From NCBI GenBank assembly GCA_947561395.2, contig OX387188.1, positions 7,858,150 to 7,922,149 on the forward strand: DNA of 64,000 nt. Direction: 5' to 3'. Source of the stretch: Buxus sempervirens (Eukaryota > Streptophyta > Magnoliopsida > Buxales > Buxaceae). A program made the translations under genes and the position numbers. Positions 55,441-64,000 of the stretch are shown in pieces. Under the pieces are notes generated by a model. The model was not told the DNA's origin. It saw only the letters and a list, made by a program, of their open reading frames with translations, and made no database searches. Within the stretch, counting starts at the first letter, position 1. Each line of letters opens with the position of its first letter.

Positions 55441-57754
55441 GGGAGTGGGCCCCGTTGGAAGGTCCACAAGAGCTCAAAATTGGGCTTGAGGTGAGCCAAA
55501 GTCCTAAATGGGGGTTCTCTGGATGCCGAGAGACCCTTCTGGTCAGTTGGCAATCAATTAGAATTGATTTTAACTAAGAATTAGCAAGAAACCCAAAACC
55601 AGCAGGATTCTGTAAGCAACCGTATACATCATATGGTTCTGTTATAATCATATATGTTATACGATTATGCCAGAACCAGCCTAAGTTTACGGTGTTCACG
55701 GAAAAAACAAAATTTTGGTTTTTCATAGGGATTTCTAGGGTCTCTCGTCCCTTGTGAGTCTGCAAAAATGTTGTGGATCACTTTGTTGACCCACAGTGGT
55801 TCCCTTGGTTAATGTTTAAACATGCAAGTTGTAACGCCCCGAACCCGGGTCAGTGCAAAATCGGCACCCAACCTGAACCCGGTTCACCACTGTAACAACT
55901 CAAATCCAGCTCAACAACCGAATTCGAGATGCTACTGGGCCCATATCAAACAATCACCAATAATAAACAATACTAAAGAATTAAATAATCCATTTATTAA
56001 TAAACTATCAGAGTGCAGAAACATCAATGTGCGGAAGTGTAGTCTAACATCCTCATAAAAAGAAGTCAAATAAACCATCCAATCCGAAGTATCATTAAAG
56101 TCTGGTAATAATCAAAAAGGTTCTAATCACTTAATCTCTCAGATACATCAAAACCGAATAAATAGAACAAATTGTCTAAAGTCTCATCAATCATCTCTCC
56201 TCAACCTCAAATCAAGTCAGGATAATAAAACTCCTCCGGAGAATAGTCAACAAGATCACCTTGGAAATCACCACTATGATCCCCCTCTCGCGTATCAGTT
56301 GAAAAATAAGATAAAGAAGTAGGGTGAGATACAAATATCTCAGTAGGCAACACATGCATGCTATAAATAGTTCATATATACTAAAATAGATGTTCATGCA
56401 CGATTAAGCAGTCTCGAGTAAACAGGCTTGTATAAACATTCATGACGATCATGGAATACAAAATAGCATATAAAACAGTTTAAGTATCAGTGAACAGTAT
56501 CATGTATATCAAAGATAATGATTCAGAAATCAACAACAGAATCCAATATAAAACCGGGATGTACTAAACAGTCACATCCAACCATAGTATCAAATACATG
56601 CCTCCAGCATGTGAACAGTATCAATAATAAGTGTTTGTGATCTTAGTATCATTATAGGACTCACAAAGAAAAGATACACCTTTGAGATGACTCTCAACCA
56701 TATGCTATTCCACCGTGCAGCTTAAGGGCGACACTACTAATGATACTCAAACTCGAGACATCTCCTTAGATAAGAGCCGTAGTCATCGACTTATTGCACA
56801 CGACTCAATCGAGTTGGCATGAACCACCAACATGCAGCACCGAAATCAATACATGGAGATGGTCGCTTATCCACATGTATAGGGAATCACTAGCGGAACA
56901 CCAGGGTGTCCCTCCAGACATAGTGTAAAACCCCGATTTTTGCTAAGCTTTTATTTATTTATTATTTATTAAAATTCATTATGTGTACATATTAACTTAA
57001 GTAGACAGGGGTATACGTAGGGATTTCGGTGGACGAGCGTACATGGAATCAATGATTTTCAAAGGTTGTCGAGCGGCAATATGTATGGAAGGTATTTATA
57101 CTAAAGGGGAAATTAGGTTTTGAATAGAAAAAAATAACTAAATAATATACAATAGTAGATAAAATAAAATATATGCAAAAGTATGAACACAAGGATTTAT
57201 TGATAGGTTTAATCAAAATTTATTTATTGCTGGAGATCGTGGTCATTAGTTGGCAAAGAAAATGAGGTGGAATATTATTACGTAATTAATTTCGAACTTA
57301 AAAATATTGTAGTAAATAGGGAATTAGCAAATAAGTAATCCGGGTAAACTCAAGTGAATGAGGGGTAGATAAGGAATCCCGAGGGTTAATTGAACACCGG
57401 AGGGGAAATTAGGTTTTTGGTTTCGAAAGCTCGTATGTATTTTTGTAACTGAAGAGGTTTGGTGTTTTGCGGCTACTGGTGTGGTGATTAGGGTTTCACT
57501 GGGAAGAGACGAGAACCGCGAGAGCTATGACCGGATTAGTGGAGTCGGAGATACAGATTTGAGTGGATTATTCCTCTCGCGAACAGGGGATAGTTCGGCT
57601 ACCTTTACATCCTCGCGCGCAGCCGGAAATCGTGATCGGCCGGTTGTGGAATAAGCTTTTATTCTGGGAAAAGCGTATAAGGGTGAGTAGCATTGATTTA
57701 CAACTGAGGTTTTGTGTTTATTCGTGAGTTTATTCTGATGCATGAGTGATTTCT

Positions 57755-58245
57755 GAGTTTTCTGGGTTTTCTGGAATACCAAGAGTCCGAGCATGAGATT
57801 GAAATTCAACTTGAAATGAAATGTGTTTGGATTAAATCCAAACCTGGTTGGGAAGTATTCTGGGAACATTGGGAGTGTATTGGAACAATTACAGACCGAA
57901 ACAAATCGGCCAGAGATAGAGATCTCGAAATAACAGAGAGTCGAAAATCGCAGTGGGTATCCGCCGAGTTGGCGCCCACTCGCGCTCACTTAGGAAGTAG
58001 GTGCCCTGTTGACATTCTATTATCCGCCAAGCTGGCGCCCACTTGGCGCTCAGCTCGCGCGCACTTAAAAGACCATGCGCGAATCTCGCGCGAAGCCGGC
58101 GCCCATCTCGCGCCCTTTTCCCGCTCAGCTCGCGCCCACTTAGCGTTGAGTGAGCGCATAGTCCCATTTTGGCCTAAATCCTATCTGCCGACTGACGCTC
58201 ACTTCAAGAAGTGAGCGCATACCAAATTTAACTTGCCGAAATTGA
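57755..58245 (+). repeat. F-like GC-word module inside LTR J
   Basis: GAAATGTGTTTGGATTAAATC, ACAATTACAGACCGAAACAA, ATCGGCCAGAGA, AACAGAGAGTCGAAAATCGC and GGCGCCCACTTGGCGCTCAG follow in the same order and spacing as in F (36715-37165). No terminal repeats or target copies mark it as a separate insertion. Confidence 0.75.
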
Positions 58246-58824
58246 TTCTTGACTGAACCAAGGGGGATTTTGATGTCTTGAGGTTTATACCACTTAACCA
58301 ATCACTTGTTTGGGAACCTTGGAACCTGCATTTCTTATTAAATTCCTAGAGGAAATTCTAGTGGCAAATTCCTAAAGGCTTCTAAGGTTGAGTTTAGGTT
58401 ATTTGTATATGTTGTGCTGGATACCAAAACAATGGGAGTTCCTAGTAATTTTCCCTTGAATTTATACACTGTTTTGATTGAGAAATTATTGACTTCTGGT
58501 TTCACTGGTTTGGAAAATTCTGAATGTATTGTAAGGTTTTCTTGGTATGAATAACTGTGTTTTGTATTCAAATGGCATGTGTTGCGGAAATGAGAAAATA
58601 CTGAGAGTACTTGAGATACTGCTTGGTCCAGAGGGACAGGTGATGAACTGTGATGAGTTATACATGATGTCGAATGAATGGTTTTACTTTGATATTGGAA
58701 TTGAGATTATACGATGATTTACTGTTTTGGTTTAGCTTGTCCTGGATCCAGAGTCTAAGCTTAGTAATGTAATGTTATTGTTGGTTGTTGAAATTGCATG
58801 GCTTTGTGTGTTGCCACGATCAAT

Positions 58825-59275
58825 GTAGAGCAGCCAGAAACCCTGAGTAGACCTGGTTGTCAATGCAGAAACCCGGGGAGTAGGCCTGCATTGGATGACG
58901 AAACCCTGAGTAGGCCGTCATTTCAGAGTTTCCGAAACCCTGAGTAGACCGGAACTGTGTACATGGAGGTGTGGAGTGTCTACTTGGCATGTTTAATTTA
59001 ACAACTAAACAATAGTCATGACATTGACCAATGTTGTTATTTGATTTTGTTCGACGTGATATGTTTTATTCGCTGGTTTGTTGGTATTTATGGTTCATGG
59101 AATATCGTTTACCAATTATTGGGTATTGTACCTCCCGCCGGTGTAGAGCAGCCAGAAACCCTGAGTAGGCCTGGTTGTCAATGCAGAAACCCGGGGAGTA
59201 GGCCTGCATTGGATGACGCAGTCATTTCAATATCCAAAACCCTGAGTAGGCCGGATATACATTTGGAGGTGTGGG
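58825..59275 (+). repeat. Duplicated CCCTGAGTAGG block in LTR J
   Basis: A block starting GTAGAGCAGCCAGAAACCC at 58825 recurs almost unchanged at 59143 (318 bp apart). Within each, GAAACCCTGAGTAGGCC repeats several times. This is comparable with the tandem array of H at a similar place in the LTR. Confidence 0.8.
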
Positions 59276-60925
59276 CATGGTTATGAGAAGACTTTGTATT
59301 ATATGATATTGGTATATCTGGAATTATATCTTGAGATATGAAATTATGGTTAATTTCTATGTTGTTGTTGTCAGTTAATCATTATTTTATCGATAGCTTC
59401 GGGATTGAAAACGGATTGTTATTGCTTGATTTACCTGATGGTTTTCTGCTCTGATATGAATTGGATTATTGAAGTTTAGTCGGATTTTTCGGAATATGTG
59501 TGTTATCATCATTGTATATGGTTTATAACCGTGGCATGTTTTAGAACTGAAATAAATGTATTTGTGCATGCATGTGCTGCTCACTGGGATATTCGTATCT
59601 CACCCCGTTGCTTTCGTTTTGTTTCCAGATACTCTTGGAGAGCTAGATACTTGCGGGTAGTTACTTGGACATGTGAGTTTTATTTTAGTTTGGGAATATT
59701 TTAGCGCACTATGTTATATAGCTATTGTTGTACTCATGTTTTTCCTTCACTCTGATATTGCGATCCTGTGTTTTATAATAACCTCTAGAGACAAGTTACG
59801 GGTTTTTCATGTGACTCGGATCCGGGGCGTTACACATAGGACCCTTCAGAGCAACCCAACTTGCAAAGGAAGCGCGTTCGCATAAAGGAGTAACTCAACC
59901 CAAATGAAATATCCCTTAGCTATATAGCCAAAACTATAGATCTATAACTAGCTATACCCACTAGACAACAAAAATCCCTAAGGACTAATATTTCTATAAA
60001 TAATAGTGCCTAGCGGCATATAAAGGTTAAATCTATAATTTCTCTCAATACCGGGTTAATTGGGTTTGAAATTCTAATCTGGAAATCCTTTATATAATAA
60101 TCTGGTTGATAATATAAATTTACATGTCTCATAGTTATTTATTCCAAATTTGTAAGTCTATTGGTTATAAACTTAGGTTTTCTCATTAGTTACAAAACTC
60201 GGCAACTAATACCCTAAATACTTCCCTATTTTTATTTTTCTGTAAAATAGGTAATTGGTAATTTATTTTGGTCTTAAAACATCTTAATTAATGATTAAAA
60301 TTGGTTAAAAATGGTTTAGAATTGAATCAAGGATTAAATTTGCAAAAATTGGATTTTTCTGCACTGAGCGCTCAGGATCGCCTAGGATCGCTCAGGCAGT
60401 CTAGGTCAACGGTAGTTCAAAAATCAGCGCCGACGACAAATCAATTAGTGTCCGACGGTGGTCAAACTCTTTGTACTAATGCTGAGGATCGCCGAGCACA
60501 GAGAGGTCAGCGGTCTCCCAAAATCGGCCATACAGTGTGTAAAAACTTGCTTTTTCATGTTCTAATCAGTACTAACATACATATAAGATCTCTGTCATGC
60601 TAAATACATATAAATACAATACAAAAACATGCAACACGAATCGATTAATCCTAAGAACACAAAACGAACGTAAAATCGGTGCTGCCTACCTCTTGAACGT
60701 GCATTCCTCTTCTTCCCTTCTGAACAACAACACTCACACCTCTATACGATTGCAAAACAAGTTTCAGAGCGAGAAGAAACCTGGTCTTCCTCTCTTCTTC
60801 TTCTTCTTCTTCTCTTATCCCAGTCGTTGGTCGCTCACGATCTCTCTCTCTCTCTTGGTGGTTGCGGCTGACAAATATGAGAAAAATATGTTTAGGTATT
60901 TCCCTTGTATTCCACTAGGGTATTT

Positions 60926-60927
<2 letters not shown>

Positions 60928-60993
<66 letters not shown>
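60928..60993. repeat. (AT)n microsatellite
   Basis: About 33 uninterrupted AT dinucleotides within LTR K. Short CTT and CT runs lie nearby at 60784-60860. Confidence 0.95.
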
Positions 60994-60994
<1 letters not shown>

Positions 60995-62986
60995 TCTCTA
61001 ATCCCATGCAACTTACGCACAACAATTTCGATGCACATCGCCCAATAAAATATATTTAGATTAAAATATCGATCTTACTGCGATAACTCCTAATCAGACG
61101 GTTGGATCTGCTCCAGACTCCTAATATCTACTAATAATGATATCACCTACATTAATAAATTATTCCCATCAATTAAAACCCTCAATAATATTAATTCGGA
61201 AAAATTCGAGGTCTTACACAAGCCTATTTTCTAGTTGATATGAATCCAAGATCATGAGAGAAAGCAAGGGGCTTCTCCCAGGCACATTTGAGTGACAACT
61301 CAAGGTTTTTTGGTGGGGAAGAGATTCCCCATCTTGGTTGCAAGCAAAAGGTATAGCTTCTTGATATAAAAAGCTAAACTAATGACCCGAGAGGTCTTAT
61401 GCTTGTGATCTAAATGGCCAAACCATGCATTGAAACACCCAAAAAGAAAGGAACAACAAAGAAAAGACATGATTAAACACATAAATGTGAGATGCAAATT
61501 TGTGTGTGAGGCAAGAAGTGATCATGCTTTTGGCTACAGCTTGATTCATGCTCTTGGATATGGGTTTGTGTGTCTAATAAAGGTGAACACATGCAAAATC
61601 ACACAAGATCAATCTTTATTATATGGATCACCCAAAATAAATTAAATCTACTGAAAGGATAACGAGCTTTAAAGGGGTACATTTGAATCCAGACTATGGG
61701 AAGGAAAGAAAATAATATTCCATAATGACCAAACAGTCTTGAAAGACCTTAAAAAGACTTCATAAACCCCTCATTCTCCCACATTTAGGCTTTACCTTTC
61801 CTCACGAGGATCTTTCTTAAAGGGGATGACTAATTACCAAAGGAGAACATGAAGAGGGAGGAGAAGAACTCCAAGGATAAAGTGAGCTCAAACATGCATT
61901 CTTATTTCAATAAAATTACATATATTGCATTGGGAACAAGGATGAAGGAATACCTTTAAAAAAAAAAAGAAGTGGACTTCGATGGTGATGGAGCTCTTTA
62001 TGGTCTTTCAAAGCAGTTGGGGACCTTCCTTCTTCTCCTTAGAGTGAAGTTTTGGATTCTTGGATGGCGAGAATCATGAAGAATGGGATTAGAAACCTTT
62101 TCTTTAGAATGTAGAAGGGTTTAGAGGGGTCATAGAGGATCGTGAAGCAATTTTGGAGAATTAAAGGATGCAAGAGAGGGTTTTTAGAGCTAAAAATGAT
62201 CAACCCCCGAACTGTGGCCGCAAGAATCTATTTATAGACAAAATTTGATGTAACCGTATAGTATATACAATTACCAGTATATACTATATGGTTACCTTTA
62301 TGTCTTTTTAGAATGATGAGATTTGTCCACATGGCAAGATACGCACAGGCAATAAGATTTCAATCAAATGAAAAAAATAATCGTATTGTGCATACGGTTA
62401 TGAGTTTTTTGCCTATTTCTATTGTAACCGTATTGCCAATACGGTTACAGATGATCTAAATCAATCTTTAGACAGATTTGCACATCATTAAGGGATCTTT
62501 TGTAACCGTATAGAGATACGGTTCTTTATGTTTTAGTAGTAACCGTATAACCTATACAGTTACTGCTTATCTTATCATATCTTAAAGAGATTTGATCCCT
62601 GATTTGATTGATTTGATGTGATTTGACTTGATTTGATCTAATTTGACTTGATTTAACTTGATTTGACGTTTTGTTTTTTAGTGCTTAGGTTTGCTAGTTG
62701 GCAAGAGTGGTTTGCACACTTGCCACATGGCCAGCTCTTCTACATTCAACTACCCTTTTACCCTTTGAGAGTGTTTTGCTCATATTTTCTTTATTCGGAA
62801 TTCAATTCGCACAAACTCAATTACGTTGGAACCATGTTGGGATTTCCTATCTATTAGAAATAGGGTATGACAATCAATTTAGATTCAGACAGAAGGTCAT
62901 CTTTTGCTCCTTAGTGTTATTTGTCTTTTAGGGGTTTTTTTTTAATTTCTGGCTTTTAGAGGGGTGCAAAAAATGGGGTGCTTGCA

Positions 62987-64000
62987 ACGTGGACATGATA
63001 TCTTTCTCCAATATGCTTTAACTGAATTAAAATTATATAATTAAAGCACCATATTCTTTCTCCTCTATGAGGATATTCCCTCTTCTCTCCAATGGCCCTT
63101 TTGGGTCCTTATCTTACTATTGAAGATCCATGGTTTATTCGTGGATTTCAACAGAGGAACTGCTTGAACAAAGAATTAGGTATTATCCCATAGACTTTTT
63201 CTTTTAAAAAAAAATTTTGTTTACGTTTTTTTTTTATGTCTTTGATTTCATGAAGGTAGTTTGTAATCAATAATTTATTAAAATAGAATATATTTGATTT
63301 TTTTCATTAATAATATTCACAATATCTTTCGGGTCCCACTTCTCTAATAGATGAATTTAGATAATTATTAACAAAAAGGAGAACCTTTTTTAAAAATAGT
63401 TATTAAAATAACAATTATTAGATAAAATAATGTTACTTATTTTATTTAGTAAGATATTATTAAAATAAATTTTTTACTATGAAAATAATTATTTAAATAA
63501 TTGATATTGGTTTGATTACCATAATCTTATTTTGAATTTAATTATTACTAAAAATAATTAATTTCAAATAAGAGAAATTTAAAAAATTGAAAAATAAATT
63601 TCTTTTAGAACATTAAGATTCTTAAAGGAAGATAGTGTTAAAGATATATATTATTATTATTAATTATGGTTAAGATGACATTATAATATGAAGATATATA
63701 TTATACATAATATGGGACCCAAAAGAAAATATGTTTAATAGATAAACATATATTATGAGACATAGGAAACATACATTACTAAACATACGAAACATATGTT
63801 ATTATCATGTAAAAAAATAGGTTAATGAAGATAGGAATCATAGGAAAAAGAGATGCAAAAAAATAAAGAAAATATGCTTTTAACAAATAAAGATGTAGGA
63901 ATAAGTTTGGGATAATTAATGCTTATAGCAATAAGAAAGTATTATTAAATTTATTTAATAGCAAATGCCCTTATAAATTATTTAAGAATATTTTTATTTT
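62987..64000. other. AT-rich DNA after M, no supported gene
   Basis: A 33-codon frame at 63092-63193 (MALLGPYLTIEDPWFIRGFQ..) has a plausible composition for a first exon, but no domain, promoter or partner exon is visible. The rest (63200-64000) is strongly AT-rich. Confidence 0.4.

Larger units (their letters stand above)
56924..59834 (+). mobile_element. Solo LTR J, TSD CATAG, inside K
   Basis: Starts TGTAAAACCCCGATTTTTGC, ends GGATCCGGGGCGTTACA; CATAG at 56919-56923 and 59835-59839. A strong donor-like AAGG|GTGAGT has GT at 57683-57684. It is followed by a 490-bp stretch (57755-58245) shared with Tat-type LTR F, then repeats with CAGCCAGAAACCCTGAGTAG. The perfect target copies suggest it is younger than K. 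Confidence 0.85.
55830..61219 (-). mobile_element. Solo LTR K, TSD CAAGT/CAAGC, containing J
   Basis: On the - strand it starts TGTAAGACCTCGAATTTTTC (61219) and ends CGGGGCGTTACA (55830). Flanks CAAGT (55825-55829) and CAAGC (61220-61224) differ by one base. About 2.5 kb without J. It has a CAAGAG|GTAGGC donor-like site (GT at 60689-60688, - strand), GC-rich self-complementary words (60360-60530, e.g. GAGCGCTC) and an (AT)n run. No internal region, so a solo LTR. Confidence 0.75.
55441..62986 (-). mobile_element. Tat-type LTR remnant M, split by K
   Basis: On the - strand the start is TGCAAGCACCCC..TTTTTTGCACCCC (62986 down), with a single U3 module (about 62800-62870), AACCGTAT..ATACGGTT words (about 62250-62580) and TATAAATA (62236-62229). 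After the K insertion it continues (55829-55441) with AACCGTATAC..-like words, a hairpin GGGTTCTC..GAGAGACCC and GGGCCCCGTTGGAAGG. The 3' end of the LTR is lost at 55441. Old. Confidence 0.7.

Noticed and set aside
1-64000. Search for protease, RT, RNase H, integrase, envelope or capsid genes
   Set aside because: No YxDD, DTG/DSG, HHCC or DDE pattern recognised in any frame supplied; absence by eye does not exclude very decayed traces.

Overview
This window is plant nuclear DNA, almost certainly from a flowering plant. The evidence is several layers of Ty3/gypsy-type LTR retrotransposons, Tat/Ogre-like gag proteins, primer-binding sites of the tRNA-Arg type, and a decayed pentatricopeptide-repeat (PPR) gene. 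The species cannot be read from it. I found no intact host gene and no pol (protease, reverse transcriptase, RNase H or integrase) coding region.

Layout 1-45161: one retrotransposon (A, + strand) swollen by insertions. A's 5' LTR (1-2376, cut by the window edge), PBS and leader run to 4918. Element B (- strand, 4919-32070) sits in that leader. B in turn holds element C (- strand, 8459-21724, target-site duplication ATGGT) and solo LTR D (24731-28486, TSD CAAGG). A then resumes within its gag gene. That gene is split by solo LTR E (32476-38483, TSD GGAAG), which itself contains solo LTR F (34785-38323, TSD CTTAG/CTCAG). A closes with the rest of gag, a 3-kb non-coding stretch, a polypurine tract and its 3' LTR (42632-45161). 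A, B and C all have the order LTR, PBS, long repeat-rich leader, gag, about 3 kb of conserved non-coding DNA, PPT, LTR. This is the layout of non-autonomous gag-only elements (the TR-GAG type), which must borrow pol from a relative.

Layout 45162-64000: AT-rich older DNA. It holds an LTR-like promoter fragment, a PPR pseudogene, and three long LTRs of a second family that begin TGTAA..CC and end GGGGCGYTACA: H (49479-53480), J (56924-59834, TSD CATAG) and K (55830-61219, TSD CAAGT/CAAGC, containing J). K lies in M, an older Tat-type LTR remnant (55441-62986). Two further LTR remnants lie at 53481-54757.

The most notable signal is a shared plan within the LTRs and leaders. Most LTR families here carry an array of short palindromic words just upstream of the TATA box. 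The words differ by family while the position does not. The TATA box is followed by a conserved two-part purine-rich motif and, in the long LTRs, a GT splice-donor-like site, then often a second array of the same words about 1-1.5 kb downstream. The leaders of A, B and C carry arrays of tiny hairpins, and one set shows compensating base changes. A U5 hairpin also covaries between families. This suggests RNA structures under selection, perhaps for packaging or dimerisation of RNAs mobilised in trans. That function is inference.
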